Assembly: GCF_001678665.1 (NCBI RefSeq)
Contig: NZ_LZRP01000001.1
Span: 124,001 to 188,000 of the forward strand
Reading direction: 5' to 3'
Source of the DNA: Erythrobacter sp. QSSC1-22B
GTDB taxonomy: Bacteria; Pseudomonadota; Alphaproteobacteria; Sphingomonadales; Sphingomonadaceae
Length of the DNA stretch: 64,000 nt
Shown here: in pieces, positions 45,435 through 55,337 of the stretch
Layout: every line of letters begins with the position of its first letter
Position numbering within the stretch: position 1 is the stretch's first letter
Program-made: the position numbers and the translations under genes
Notes under the pieces: generated by a model
Database searches by the model: none
What the model was told of the DNA's origin: nothing
The model's input: only the letters and a program-made list of their open reading frames with translations

Positions 45435-45806
45435 TTATTGAGCGAGCGGGTCGGTTGCCGGCTCGGCCGGAGCGGTCGCAGGTGCAGGAGTGCTCCCACC
45501 GAGCGGATTGCTACCGAGCGGATCGCTGTTTTCGACCGGCGTCACGGAGCGATCGAGCGTCGTTTCCAGAGTGTCCGCGCCGCCGGTGCTGGCAGCGACC
45601 GCGGCCAGCGCGATCGACAGCGCCACGAACAGCACAGCCAGCCAGCGAGTCGAGCGAGTCAAGAAATCCGCCGCTCCGCGGGCGCTTAGCATGCCGGTGG
45701 GGCTGCCGCCGATACCGAGGCCGCCACCTTCCGAACGTTGCATCAGGATGACGCCGACGAGGGCTGCAGCGACGATCGCCTGAATAATGGTAAGGAAGAG
45801 AAACAT
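45435..45806 (-). CDS. secG: Preprotein translocase subunit SecG
   Basis: A 123-residue SecG with two membrane helices (about 3-22 and 54-76) separated by LMQRSEGGGLGIGGSP, the family signature. The tail is an Ala/Pro/Thr-rich extension. It assists SecYEG translocation. It sits between tpiA and pyrG. Confidence 0.95.
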   Translation of the reverse strand: MFLFLTIIQAIVAAALVGVILMQRSEGGGLGIGGSPTGMLSARGAADFLTRSTRWLAVLFVALSIALAAVAASTGGADTLETTLDRSVTPVENSDPLGSNPLGGSTPAPATAPAEPATDPLAQ

Positions 45807-45889
45807 GGAAATTCCGTATCAGGATGTGCTCGCCGCATCTAGGCGCAGCCGTGCGCCGCGACAAGACCGCGACAGGAGAGCAGGCGTTT

Positions 45890-46651
45890 TTACGCCTCTT
45901 CGGCTTCGGATGCGGCGACCGCGATACCCAGGAAGCTCTCTGCAGAAAGGCTTGCCCCCCCCACCAGCGCTCCGTCGACATTGGAAAGCGAGAGAATTTC
46001 GCGAGCGTTCTCCGGCTTTACCGAACCGCCATAGAGAATACGCACCGCCGGGCCCGCTTCCTCGCCATAGGTCTCGACCAGCAACGCGCGAATCGCGCCG
46101 TGCATCGCCTCGATATCTTCGAGGCTCGCGGTCTTGCCAGTGCCGATCGCCCAGATCGGCTCATAGGCGACGGTAACTTTTTCGGCGGCATTGTCCGTTT
46201 CGGGAAGGCTGGTCCGCAGCTGGTTCAGGACAAAGCTTTCGGCCTCGCCCTTGTCGCGCGTCGCTTCGCTTTCGCCGCAACACAGGATGATTCGCAGGCC
46301 CGCATCGAGCGCCGAGCGGACCTTGGCCGCGACCATCGCATCCGTTTCGTTATGGGCGCTACGACGTTCGCTGTGACCGAGGATAACGAATTTCGCCCCC
46401 GAATCGGCCACCATGGTGGCGGAGATATCGCCGGTGTGCGCGCCGTCGGGGTCGCAGCTGCAGTCCTGCGCTCCCACCCCGATCTGTTCCGCTTCGCGAT
46501 GGACCGCATGAATCAGCGTGAAAGGCGGCGCGATCGCCACCTCCACTTTCATGTTGCGCTGCGCGGCCCGATCGATCGCCCGTGCTTCGGGAAGCATGGC
46601 GCGGGTGCCGTTCATCTTCCAGTTTCCAACGATGTAGGGCCGTTCGGCCAT
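45890..46651 (-). CDS. tpiA: Triosephosphate isomerase
   Basis: A 253-residue TIM-barrel enzyme of glycolysis with start YIVGNWKMNG (lysine), the electrophile histidine in ILGHSERR, the catalytic glutamate in VAYEPIWAIGTG and the phosphate loop YGGSVKPEN. It is first in the tpiA-secG-pyrG run and diverges from ppiD across about 200 bases. Confidence 0.97.
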   Translation of the reverse strand: MAERPYIVGNWKMNGTRAMLPEARAIDRAAQRNMKVEVAIAPPFTLIHAVHREAEQIGVGAQDCSCDPDGAHTGDISATMVADSGAKFVILGHSERRSAHNETDAMVAAKVRSALDAGLRIILCCGESEATRDKGEAESFVLNQLRTSLPETDNAAEKVTVAYEPIWAIGTGKTASLEDIEAMHGAIRALLVETYGEEAGPAVRILYGGSVKPENAREILSLSNVDGALVGGASLSAESFLGIAVAASEAEEA

Positions 46652-46851
46652 GCGTTCATCCTGCTGTATGTTTGAGTGACCGCCGATATGGGCATGGCGG
46701 GCCGGCTCCGCTAGCCGACCCGGCGTTCCGCGTCAAAACCTTCGCCACCTGTTGCGGCAAGGTCGCAGCGCGGATAAAGCGTCGGGCAATGGCCCCGCCC
46801 GGGGCCGGCGGTTTCGCCTGCAACCACGAATTTTCGGATAGCTTCCCTGCC

Positions 46852-48789
46852 ATGCTTCTTTTTTTCCGCAGTTTCTTCAAGTCGAAGTTCGGCCTGGCCA
46901 TCACCTTTGCCTTCCTTGGCCTGATTGCGTTCGCCTTTGCCAGCAGCGATGTCGCCAATACCGGCACGTTCGGCGGTGTCGCCGGCGGGGAACGCGTTGC
47001 GGTGGTGGGCGATGACCGGATCGACAGCGCCGAACTCGTCCAGTCGGCCAATTCGTCGCTCGATCGGTTGCGGCAGGAAAATCCGGCGCTGTCGATGCCG
47101 GCCTTTATTGCCCAGGGTGGTCTTGAGGAAGTGCTCGATCAGCTGATCGCCCGCTATTCGATCTCGACCTATGCAGAAAAATTCGGCCTGCGTGCGGGCG
47201 ACAATCTGATCAACAGCGAAATCCGGCAGATCGGCGTTTTTCGCGGCGCCGACGGCAATTTCAGCGCCGATGCCTACAATCAGGCGCTGGCCGCGCAGGG
47301 GTTGAGCGATGCTATTGTCCGGCAGGATATCGGCTCGGGCCTCCTTGCGCAGCAGATGCTGGTTCCGGCCAGCTTCGGCGCCACCATCCCACGCTCGCTC
47401 GCTGCCCGCTATGCCCGGCTGTTCAAGGAGCGCCGCCAGGGCGCAATCGGCTTTCTGCCATCGGGCGCCTTTTTCCCTGACGACGATCCCACCGCAGCCC
47501 AATTGCAGGCCTATTATCAGGAAAATCGCGGCAATTTCATCCGTCCCGAACGCCGCGTGATCCGCTACGCCCTGTTCGGTGAAGATGCGATTGAGGCTGC
47601 AATCGTCCCGACCGACGCCGAGATCGCTGCGCGTTATCAGGAAAACCGCGCCCAATATGCTGCCAGCGAAACCCGTAGCTTCACCCAGTTGATCGTCCCG
47701 ACGCAAGCGGCCGCGCAGTCCATTCGCCAGCGCGTCGCCGGCGGTGCCTCGTTCGAGGCGGTAGCGCAGGAAGCCGGCTTCCGGGCATCCACTCTGGAGC
47801 AGCAGTCGCGCGCCGAGATCGCCGACGAAGCCTCTCCGGCTGTGGCTCAGGCCTATTTCGATGCGGCCAGCGGTGCAATCACCGAGCCGACGCGCAGCGC
47901 GCTGGGCTGGCATGTTGCGCGGGTCGATGCGGTGGATACCGCGCAGGGGCGCAGCCTCGCGCAGGTCCGCGACGAGCTCGCCACGACGATCCGCGAGGAA
48001 AAGCGTGTCCGCGCGCTGGTCGATCTTGCGGCGCAGATCGAGGAACGGATCGACGAGGGCGAAACGCTCACCGCAATCGCGCAGGATCTTGGGCTCGACG
48101 TCCGGAACACCCGCCCCGTCACCGCAGATGGCGGCATCTACGGGACGCAGGGGGAAACTATCGCCGAGGAGATCGAACCGGTGCTCGCGACCGCCTTCCA
48201 GATGGAAGAAAGCCAGCCGCAGGTCGGTGAAGTGGCGCGCGGCGAGAGTTTTGCGGTCTTCGAGGCCGCTGCGATCACCGCCTCGGCTGCCGCGCCGCTG
48301 GCCGAAATCCGCGAGGATGTCGTCACGAACTGGAAGCTGGCGCAGGGTTCGCAGGCAGCGCGCGCTGCGGCGGACCGGGTCCTGGCGCGGCTGCGCGGCG
48401 GTGCTACCATGGCGAGAGCGCTGGCGGCAGAAGATGTAACCGTTCCGGCCGCCGAACAGATCGATCTCACCCGCGAGGATCTCGCGCGCCAGGCGGAGCA
48501 GCGGATCCCGCCGCCGCTCGCGCTGCTGTTCAGCATGGCGCAGGGGACGAGCAAGCGGCTCGAGGCGACCAATGATCTCGGCTGGTTTGTGGTCGATCTC
48601 GACGCCATCGAACTCGGCGAGATGGCCGACGACGATCCGCTGATCGCGCAGGCTCAATCTCAGCTGGGCGACACAGTGGGCCAGGAATACACCGATCAAC
48701 TGGTGATCGCGATGCGCGAAACGATGGGGGTCGAACGCAACCAGACCGCCATCGACGCGGTCCGTCGCCAATTGACCGGCGAGCGCTAG
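46852..48789 (+). CDS. ppiD: Periplasmic PpiD/SurA-type peptidyl-prolyl isomerase
   Basis: A 645-residue membrane-anchored folding helper with a membrane helix at residues 14-32, an N-terminal SurA_N-like helical domain and a parvulin domain at about 250-380 (ETRSFTQLIVPTQAAAQSIR to GWHVARVDAV). It would act on proteins leaving the Sec channel. The start at 46852 was chosen because it directly precedes the anchor; the open frame extends further upstream but without a family match. trpE starts nine bases after the stop. Confidence 0.9.
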   Translation: MLLFFRSFFKSKFGLAITFAFLGLIAFAFASSDVANTGTFGGVAGGERVAVVGDDRIDSAELVQSANSSLDRLRQENPALSMPAFIAQGGLEEVLDQLIARYSISTYAEKFGLRAGDNLINSEIRQIGVFRGADGNFSADAYNQALAAQGLSDAIVRQDIGSGLLAQQMLVPASFGATIPRSLAARYARLFKERRQGAIGFLPSGAFFPDDDPTAAQLQAYYQENRGNFIRPERRVIRYALFGEDAIEAAIVPTDAEIAARYQENRAQYAASETRSFTQLIVPTQAAAQSIRQRVAGGASFEAVAQEAGFRASTLEQQSRAEIADEASPAVAQAYFDAASGAITEPTRSALGWHVARVDAVDTAQGRSLAQVRDELATTIREEKRVRALVDLAAQIEERIDEGETLTAIAQDLGLDVRNTRPVTADGGIYGTQGETIAEEIEPVLATAFQMEESQPQVGEVARGESFAVFEAAAITASAAAPLAEIREDVVTNWKLAQGSQAARAAADRVLARLRGGATMARALAAEDVTVPAAEQIDLTREDLARQAEQRIPPPLALLFSMAQGTSKRLEATNDLGWFVVDLDAIELGEMADDDPLIAQAQSQLGDTVGQEYTDQLVIAMRETMGVERNQTAIDAVRRQLTGER

Positions 48790-48798
48790 GAGGCTGCG

Positions 48799-50328
48799 CT
48801 GACCCGGTCGCAGGGCGCCCAGCATGCCGCCGCCGAACTGAGTGCCGGTCGCCCGGCGCTGGTCTGGCGGCGGGTTCTCGCCGACACCGAGACGCCCGTC
48901 GGCGCCGCGCTGAAGCTGTTCGAGCCCGAGCGCGGTGATTTCCTGCTCGAGTCCGTCGAGGGCGGCGAGGTCCGCGGCCGTTACAGCCTGCTCGGGCTGG
49001 CGCCGGACCTGGTGTTCAGATCCGATGGCAGGAAGGCGACGATCAACCGCCGCTGGGACCAGGATCGCGAGAGCTTTTTGCCCTGCGATTCCGAGACGCT
49101 GCCCGCCTTGCGCGAACTCGTGGCCGAATGCCGGATCGATGTTCCCGACGAGCTGCCGCCGGTGCTGTCCTGTCTGGTCGGATATTTCGGCTACGAGACC
49201 ATCGCACTGGTCGAGGACCTGCCTTGCGCCACTGGCGGCGGGCTCGACCTGCCAGACATGATGTTCGTGCGTCCCACGTTGATTCTCGTGTTCGACACCT
49301 TGAGCGACATGCTGTTCTGTGTTGCGCCGATTTGGCCAGGCGACGAGGCGTCGGGCGATGAGTCGACTGGCGACGAGCGAATCGCAGCAGCCGAACGGCT
49401 CATCGACGAAGCACTCGACCGCCTTGCCCAGCCCGTCCCCCACTCCGGCCCGGTCGCGGCTGTGCCCAATCAAGCGGTTCTGTCACCGCAGGTCGAGGCA
49501 CCGGCCTACCGGGCGATGGTGGCGAAAGCGCAGGACTATATCGTCGCAGGCGATATCTTCCAGGTCGTGCTCGCCCAGCGTTTTACCTGCCCTTTCCCGC
49601 TGCCACCCATCGAACTTTACCGCGCGCTGCGCCGGGTGAACCCCTCGCCCTTCCTCTATTTCCTCGACCTGCCCGGTTTCGCAATCGTCGGCTCGAGCCC
49701 GGAAATCCTCGTCAGGGTCCGCGACGGTGAGGTCACCGTGAGGCCGATCGCCGGGACGCGCCCGCGCGGTGCGACGCCGCTGGCCGATCGCGCTGCCGAG
49801 GAGTCGCTGCTGGCCGACGCGAAAGAATGCGCAGAACACTTGATGCTGCTCGATCTTGGGCGCAACGACGTCGGCCGCGTCGCGGCAGCGGGAAGCGTTG
49901 CCGTAACCGACAGCTTCACCATCGAGCGCTACAGCCATGTCATGCATATCGTGAGTAATGTCGTCGGTCGCCTCGATCCGGCCAGGGATGCGCTGGACGC
50001 GCTATTTGCGGGCTTTCCAGCGGGAACGGTCAGCGGCGCTCCCAAGCTGCGCGCCTGCGAGATCATCGCCGAGCTCGAACCCGAAGCGCGCGGCCCCTAT
50101 GCCGGCGGGGTCGGCTATTTCGCACCCGATGGTTCGCTCGACAGCTGCATCGTGCTGCGCACGGCGGTGCTCAAGGACGGCACGATGCACGTCCAGGCCG
50201 GCGCCGGGATTACCGCCGACAGCGACCCGGACTATGAATTGCGCGAATGCATGGCCAAGGCAGGGGCGCTGCGCGCCGCCGCCGACGAAGCCTTTCGCAT
50301 CGCGAACGAGTATGGAGATAGCCAGTGA
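48799..50328 (+). CDS. trpE: Anthranilate synthase component I
   Basis: A 509-residue chorismate-using enzyme making anthranilate with TrpG. It has the TrpE N-terminal region (RGRYSLLGLAPD) and the chorismate-binding domain marked by GDIFQVVLAQRF, SPFLYFLDLPG, SSPEILVR, PIAGTRPRG, DLGRNDVGRVA and AGAGI near the end. No ATG, GTG or TTG stands at the right place: the frame opens after TAG at 48787-48789 and the only near start is CTG at 48799 with GGAGG six bases before it. The first GTG (49012) would cut off about 70 conserved residues. Confidence 0.93.
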   Translation: MTRSQGAQHAAAELSAGRPALVWRRVLADTETPVGAALKLFEPERGDFLLESVEGGEVRGRYSLLGLAPDLVFRSDGRKATINRRWDQDRESFLPCDSETLPALRELVAECRIDVPDELPPVLSCLVGYFGYETIALVEDLPCATGGGLDLPDMMFVRPTLILVFDTLSDMLFCVAPIWPGDEASGDESTGDERIAAAERLIDEALDRLAQPVPHSGPVAAVPNQAVLSPQVEAPAYRAMVAKAQDYIVAGDIFQVVLAQRFTCPFPLPPIELYRALRRVNPSPFLYFLDLPGFAIVGSSPEILVRVRDGEVTVRPIAGTRPRGATPLADRAAEESLLADAKECAEHLMLLDLGRNDVGRVAAAGSVAVTDSFTIERYSHVMHIVSNVVGRLDPARDALDALFAGFPAGTVSGAPKLRACEIIAELEPEARGPYAGGVGYFAPDGSLDSCIVLRTAVLKDGTMHVQAGAGITADSDPDYELRECMAKAGALRAAADEAFRIANEYGDSQ

Positions 50329-51185
50329 AGCAGCGCCTCTTCACTTTGGTGCTTGCCGCCTTGTCGCTTGCTGGCTGCGAACAACAGCCGGAAGGTGAGC
50401 CGGTGGCCCGGGCCGAGATCGGCCGCGGCAATTCGACTGGCACCCCAGCGGATGACACCACTGCCGAAGACGCCCAGGCGGCTATTGCAAGTCAGGTGGA
50501 ATCCGCTTGTCGTTCGGTCATCTTCGAGAACACATCGCTTACCCATTGTCTTGCGGTTCCATCGCGCCACCGCATCGCCACCGATCTTGCCGGAACCGAT
50601 GGTGAGAATTACCGCAACCTCTCCGCCTTTGCCGGTGACCGCGACGCCGAGACCGTCGCCTTTGCCATGAACGCGGGCATGTTCGACGACGATGGCGATC
50701 CGATCGGTTATTATGTCGAGGGTTCCGAAAGGCTCAAGACACTCAACACGCAGGATGGCGAGGGCAATTTTCACCTCGATCCCAACGGCGTGTTCTTCGG
50801 CAGCGGAGAAAGCTGGGAGATTCGCACCACCGCCGATTTCCTCGCCAATGTCAGCGAGCGCCCCGAGTTCGGGACCCAGTCGGGACCGATGCTGGTCATC
50901 GATGGCAAGCTGCACCCGGAGATTTCGTCCGATGGGGAATCGCGCCTTATTCGCAACAGCGTCGGCATCGATGCTCGAGGCCGGGCGCATTTTGTGATTT
51001 CCAACGCGCCGGTTTCCTTTGGCAAGCTGGCGCGGTTCTATCGTGATGAACTATCCGTCAGCAACGCCTTGTATCTCGACGGAAATGTATCGGCGTTGTG
51101 GAATCCGTCGACCGAAAGGCTGGATACCGGTGCGGCGCTCGGCCCCTTGATCGTGGTCGAAAAAAGGGACAGCGCCGCGGAATGA
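50325..51185 (+). CDS. Phosphodiester-glycosidase-like (DUF2233) lipoprotein
   Basis: A 286-residue protein with a lipoprotein signal (LSLAGC lipobox, cysteine 18) and a NAGPA/DUF2233 domain with MNAGMFDDDG, DPNGVFFG, FGTQSGPMLV and the NAPVSFGKLARF region. The family hydrolyses sugar-phosphodiester links in its known member. It starts with GTG overlapping the trpE stop and ends overlapping trpG, so it is co-translated within the tryptophan operon without an obvious link to it. Confidence 0.82.
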   Translation: MKQRLFTLVLAALSLAGCEQQPEGEPVARAEIGRGNSTGTPADDTTAEDAQAAIASQVESACRSVIFENTSLTHCLAVPSRHRIATDLAGTDGENYRNLSAFAGDRDAETVAFAMNAGMFDDDGDPIGYYVEGSERLKTLNTQDGEGNFHLDPNGVFFGSGESWEIRTTADFLANVSERPEFGTQSGPMLVIDGKLHPEISSDGESRLIRNSVGIDARGRAHFVISNAPVSFGKLARFYRDELSVSNALYLDGNVSALWNPSTERLDTGAALGPLIVVEKRDSAAE

Positions 51186-51781
51186 TCTTCGTCCTCGACA
51201 ATTACGACAGCTTCACGTTCAACCTGGTCCATTATCTGATGGAACTGGGCGCCGAGGTGCGCGTCGAGCGCAACGATGCCTTGAGCGCGCGTGACGTGAT
51301 CGTCAGCGGCGCACAGGGTGTGCTCATTTCGCCGGGACCCTGTACACCCAACGAAGCGGGCATCAGCCTGGATCTTGTCGGTGCCTGCGCCGACGCGGGC
51401 CTGCCGCTGCTTGGGGTCTGCCTGGGGCATCAGGCAATCGGCCAGCATTTCGGCGCGCGCGTAGTTCAGGGCGGCTTGATGCACGGCAAAACCAGCGCGG
51501 TAGCGCACGACGGCAGCGGGGTGTTTGAAGCCCTGCCCTCGCCTTTCATCGCAACGCGCTATCACTCGCTCGTGGTCGAGGACATTCCCGATTTGCTCGA
51601 GGTGAACGCGACCAGCGAAACTCCCGGACTGGACGGCACCTGTGCAATGGGTTTTCGTCACCGCGACCTGCCGATCCACGGTGTCCAGTTTCATCCCGAA
51701 AGCATCGCCACCGAGCATGGCCACGCGCTGCTCGCCAATTTCCTGAACCTCTGCGGTTTGGATGCAAAGGTGCCGTCATGA
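51182..51781 (+). CDS. trpG: Anthranilate synthase glutamine amidotransferase component
   Basis: A 199-residue class I glutaminase with DNYDSFTFNLVH at the start, nucleophile cysteine in LLGVCLGHQ and HPES with the catalytic histidine-glutamate pair in VQFHPESIAT. It supplies ammonia to TrpE. It starts on an ATGA overlap and ends on an ATGA overlap with trpD. Confidence 0.96.
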   Translation: MIFVLDNYDSFTFNLVHYLMELGAEVRVERNDALSARDVIVSGAQGVLISPGPCTPNEAGISLDLVGACADAGLPLLGVCLGHQAIGQHFGARVVQGGLMHGKTSAVAHDGSGVFEALPSPFIATRYHSLVVEDIPDLLEVNATSETPGLDGTCAMGFRHRDLPIHGVQFHPESIATEHGHALLANFLNLCGLDAKVPS

Positions 51782-52776
51782 ATCAGCTTCCGTCCGCCGA
51801 AACAAGGCTGAACGAGAGCGAGGCGGAAGAAGTCTTCGGCTGGGTACTCGACGGCAAGGTCGACGACGACGACTTGGCGCGTTTTTTGGTCTCGATGACC
51901 GAACGCAGCGAAACCAGTGACGAGATCGCGGGCGCTGCCCGGGCGCTGCGCAGCCGGCTCGTGCCGATCGCGGCACCCGAGGGCGCGGTCGATTGCTGCG
52001 GCACCGGCGGCGATGGGCACCACACGCTCAACGTTTCCACTGCGGTGAGCCTGGTGGTCGCTGCAGCCGGCGTGCCGGTGGCCAAGCACGGCAATCGCGC
52101 GGCGAGCAGCAAATCGGGCGCTGCGGATACTCTCGAAGCGCTCGGTCTCGATATGGAAGCCGCCGGGCGCAGTGCCGAAAAAACGCTCGCCGAGCTCGGC
52201 ATCTGCTTCCTCTTCGCAAAGAACCATCACCCGGCAATGGCTCGCATCCAACCGATCCGCCAGCGGATCGGCAAGCGGACGATCTTCAACCTGATGGGTC
52301 CGCTGTGCAATCCGGCGGGCGTCCAGCGCCAGCTGATCGGGATCGCCCGTCCCGCCTATGTGCCCATTTACGCCGCGGCCAAGGCGCGGCTGGGTACCGA
52401 ACGCACCTTTATCGTTTCGGGCGACGAGGGGATCGACGAATTGAGCCTGGCGGGCGGCAATGAACTCGCCGATGTCCGCGGAGATGCATTCGAGATGCGC
52501 CGGGTCGATGCTGCAATGGCGCAATTGCCTCATGCCTCCGTCGAGGCGATCCGCGGCGGCGATGCCGTCCATAATGCCAAGGCGCTCCAGGCACTGCTGG
52601 CGGGCGCCCCCGGGCCCTACCGCGATGCGGTGGTGTTCAACGCGGCGGCTACGCTGATCGTCGCAGGCAAGGCCGCCGACTGGATCGATGGCGTCGAGAT
52701 CGCTCACGAGGCGCTCGTCAGCGGTGCCGCCGAGGAATTGCTGGCGCGGTGGATCGCGATGGCGGCGACATCGTGA
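51778..52776 (+). CDS. trpD: Anthranilate phosphoribosyltransferase
   Basis: A 332-residue class III phosphoribosyltransferase for the second tryptophan step, with the [15 protein letters not shown] phosphate-binding loop, [21 protein letters not shown] and [19 protein letters not shown]. Its stop overlaps the trpC GTG. Confidence 0.97.
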   Translation: MNQLPSAETRLNESEAEEVFGWVLDGKVDDDDLARFLVSMTERSETSDEIAGAARALRSRLVPIAAPEGAVDCCGTGGDGHHTLNVSTAVSLVVAAAGVPVAKHGNRAASSKSGAADTLEALGLDMEAAGRSAEKTLAELGICFLFAKNHHPAMARIQPIRQRIGKRTIFNLMGPLCNPAGVQRQLIGIARPAYVPIYAAAKARLGTERTFIVSGDEGIDELSLAGGNELADVRGDAFEMRRVDAAMAQLPHASVEAIRGGDAVHNAKALQALLAGAPGPYRDAVVFNAAATLIVAGKAADWIDGVEIAHEALVSGAAEELLARWIAMAATS

Positions 52777-53570
52777 ACAAGCTGCAGGAAATATGCGCGG
52801 TCAAGCGCGAGCAAGTCGCCGAGCGACGTCTGCACCGCTCACTCGCGGACCTCGAACGCCTGGCCCGAGAACAAAGCGCCCCGCGGGGGTTTTCCCGGGC
52901 ATTGGGGCAAGCCTCGCAGAGCGGTTTCGGGCTGATCGCCGAGATCAAGCGCGCCAGCCCGTCCAAGGGTCTGATCCGCGAGGATTTCGACCCCGCAGCG
53001 CACGCCGCCGCCTATCAGGCGGGGGGCGCCGCATGCCTGTCGGTGCTCACCGATGAGCCCTATTTCCAAGGGCATGACGATTTCCTGATCGCGGCGCGCG
53101 CCGCCTGCGCGCTGCCCTGTCTGCGCAAGGATTTCATGGTCGATGTGTGGCAAGTCGCGGAGAGCCGTGCGCTGGGTGCGGACGCTGTGCTGATCATTGT
53201 TGCCGCGCTAGACGACATGCAGATGGCCGATATCGAAAGCGCCGCAATCGAGCTTGGCATGGACGTGCTGATCGAGGTCCACGACGAGGCCGAGCTCGAA
53301 CGCGCCCTCAAGCTTAGATCTCGTCTTGTCGGCATCAACAACCGCGACCTGCGGACGTTCGAAATCGACCTCGCAACCACCGAAAGACTCGCAGGCTTCG
53401 TCCCGGAAGGCTATCTGCTGGTCTGTGAAAGCGGCATTTTCACGTATCGAGACTGCCAGCGCATGGCCCAACGCGGCGTACGCAGCTTTCTGGTCGGCGA
53501 AGCGCTGATGCGGCAGAGCGATATCGAGCATGCCACGCGCGAGCTGCTGACGGGATCGAGCGCGCATTGA
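52773..53570 (+). CDS. trpC: Indole-3-glycerol phosphate synthase
   Basis: A 265-residue TIM-barrel enzyme with [21 protein letters not shown] (catalytic lysine) and [15 protein letters not shown] at 52773 overlaps the trpD stop; the longer open frame from 52749 lies inside trpD. The next genes moaC and moeA are translationally coupled. Confidence 0.97.
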   Translation: MNKLQEICAVKREQVAERRLHRSLADLERLAREQSAPRGFSRALGQASQSGFGLIAEIKRASPSKGLIREDFDPAAHAAAYQAGGAACLSVLTDEPYFQGHDDFLIAARAACALPCLRKDFMVDVWQVAESRALGADAVLIIVAALDDMQMADIESAAIELGMDVLIEVHDEAELERALKLRSRLVGINNRDLRTFEIDLATTERLAGFVPEGYLLVCESGIFTYRDCQRMAQRGVRSFLVGEALMRQSDIEHATRELLTGSSAH

Positions 53571-54058
53571 GCGACCTCAGCCATCTCGACGCCAGCGGCG
53601 CAGCGCAGATGGTCGATGTTTCGGACAAAATCGTCAGCGCGCGCGAGGCAGTCGCCGAAGGGTTCATTGCGATAACGCCGCAGGTCATGGCCGCCATCCG
53701 TGCGGGCGACATCAAGAAGGGCGATGTGCTGGGTACTGCGCGGATTGCCGGGATCATGGCGGCCAAGCGGACAAGCGATCTCATCCCGCTGTGCCATCCG
53801 CTCCCGATCACCGGCGTCAGCGTCGATTTTGCCTATCGTGAGAGCGGCATTCGCGTCGAAACCCGGGTCCGTACCAGCGGCAGGACCGGGGTCGAGATGG
53901 AGGCGCTGACTGCCGCAAGCATGGCGCTGCTCACGATCTACGACATGGCCAAGGCGCTGGACAAGGGAATGGCCATTGGCCCGGTGCGGCTGCTCGCCAA
54001 ATCCGGCGGGAAGTCAGGCGACTGGGTGGGGCCACCCACGGATACCGACACACCATGA
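53567..54058 (+). CDS. moaC: Cyclic pyranopterin monophosphate synthase MoaC
   Basis: A 163-residue molybdenum-cofactor enzyme acting with Moa[11 protein letters not shown] and [10 protein letters not shown] are family signatures, and the active-site lysine lies in [10 protein letters not shown]. It begins at TTG overlapping trpC (TTGA), an unusual start codon. Confidence 0.96.
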   Translation: MSDLSHLDASGAAQMVDVSDKIVSAREAVAEGFIAITPQVMAAIRAGDIKKGDVLGTARIAGIMAAKRTSDLIPLCHPLPITGVSVDFAYRESGIRVETRVRTSGRTGVEMEALTAASMALLTIYDMAKALDKGMAIGPVRLLAKSGGKSGDWVGPPTDTDTP

Positions 54059-55251
54059 GCGGCGGCGCGCTGCTGCCGCTGGCCGAAGCGCAGCAGCGGC
54101 TGCTCGCCCTCGCCCGGCCAGGCCCGATAATCGACTTGCCGCTCGCGGATTGCCTTGGCCATTATCTCGCCCGTCCGCTGACTGCCAGGCGCCGCCAGCC
54201 CGGCGCCGACCTGTCGGCCATGGACGGCTATGCGATCGCGTGGGGCGATCTGCCGGGGCCGTGGCGGATCGCGGGCGAGAGCGCAGCGGGGCGGCCATAC
54301 GCTGCGACACTGAGCTCTGGCGAGGCTGCGCGCATCTCAACCGGTGCCATCCTGCCCCATGGCGCCGATACGATCATGGTCCAGGAAGATGCCGAGCGGA
54401 GCGGTGACACGCTGCGGCTCGCGGGCAAAGGCCCACCCGAGCGAGGCGCGCATATCCGTCGCGCCGGACATGATTTCGAGCCCGAGACCCTGCTCGCGCC
54501 CGCAGGTACGCCGGTCGATGCGCGGCTGATCGCGCTCGCCGCGATGGCCGGGCACGGTACCCTGCCGGTTCATCGCCGGCTGAGCGTCGCGATCCTCGAC
54601 ACTGGCGACGAGCTGGTGCCTCCCGGCGCACCATTGCCCACGCCGGCGCATATCCCGGCGAGCAACGGTGTGATGCTGGCGGCGATCCTCGCGCACTGCC
54701 CGGTCGATGCGACGCTTCCGCCGAACGTCCCCGACCGCATCGACGCTTTCGCCCATGCGCTCGCCGCTCAGGCCGATGCCGATATCATCATCACCACCGG
54801 CGGCGCATCGGTGGGCGATCACGACCTGCTCCAGCCAGCGCTGGCGCGGCTGGGTGGCAGCGTGCAATTCTGGCGTCTCGCGATGCGCCCCGGAAAGCCG
54901 GTTATGGTTGCGCAACTTGGCCAAACGATCGTTCTGGGACTCCCCGGCAATCCCGTTTCCGCCTTCGTCACCGCACAGGTTCTGCTTCTCCCGCTGGTGC
55001 GCACTCTGCTCGGCGCAACCCAAGCACTGCCCCAAACACGGGAGTATCGCGCAGGCACGCCACTCCCTGCCGTCGGTAGCCGCCAGGATTTCGTTCGTGT
55101 GCAGGTCATCGAAGGGACCATCCATCCCTTGGGCAATCAGGACAGCGGTGCGCTTCACGCGCTATGGCAGGCTGATGCGCTCGCCATTCGTCCGGCAAAC
55201 GCACCGGCCGCCGGTATCGGCGATCCGATCGACTGCCTGATGCTCGGTTGA
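54055..55251 (+). CDS. moeA: Molybdopterin molybdenumtransferase MoeA
   Basis: A 398-residue enzyme that inserts molybdenum into adenylylated molybdopterin. Motifs: [30 protein letters not shown] and [11 protein letters not shown]. It overlaps the moaC stop. Confidence 0.96.
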   Translation: MSGGALLPLAEAQQRLLALARPGPIIDLPLADCLGHYLARPLTARRRQPGADLSAMDGYAIAWGDLPGPWRIAGESAAGRPYAATLSSGEAARISTGAILPHGADTIMVQEDAERSGDTLRLAGKGPPERGAHIRRAGHDFEPETLLAPAGTPVDARLIALAAMAGHGTLPVHRRLSVAILDTGDELVPPGAPLPTPAHIPASNGVMLAAILAHCPVDATLPPNVPDRIDAFAHALAAQADADIIITTGGASVGDHDLLQPALARLGGSVQFWRLAMRPGKPVMVAQLGQTIVLGLPGNPVSAFVTAQVLLLPLVRTLLGATQALPQTREYRAGTPLPAVGSRQDFVRVQVIEGTIHPLGNQDSGALHALWQADALAIRPANAPAAGIGDPIDCLMLG

Positions 55252-55274
55252 GCAGACTTGACGACGCCGCGTTT

Positions 55275-55300
55275 GTTTCGTACTTGTTCCGTGTTCGTTC
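55275..55300 (+). promoter_or_regulatory. Double LexA box in front of lexA
   Basis: GTTC-N7-GTTC is exact at 55286-55300, and GTTT-N7-GTTC at 55275-55289 uses the same middle half-site. Three half-sites at an 11-base period match the alphaproteobacterial SOS box in tandem, as expected for LexA autoregulation. Confidence 0.82.
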
Positions 55301-55337
55301 GCCCGTTACGCCGGGCTTCTGGCACAAGGACCATGCG

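Noticed and set aside
43432-45441. A 669-codon plus-strand open frame opposite pyrG
   Set aside because: It lies antisense to the clear CTP synthase gene; its composition is the mirror of pyrG codons in GC-rich DNA and it has no family motif.
46711-49473. A 920-codon minus-strand open frame opposite ppiD and trpE
   Set aside because: Antisense to two recognised genes with intact motifs; long shadow frames are expected at this GC content.
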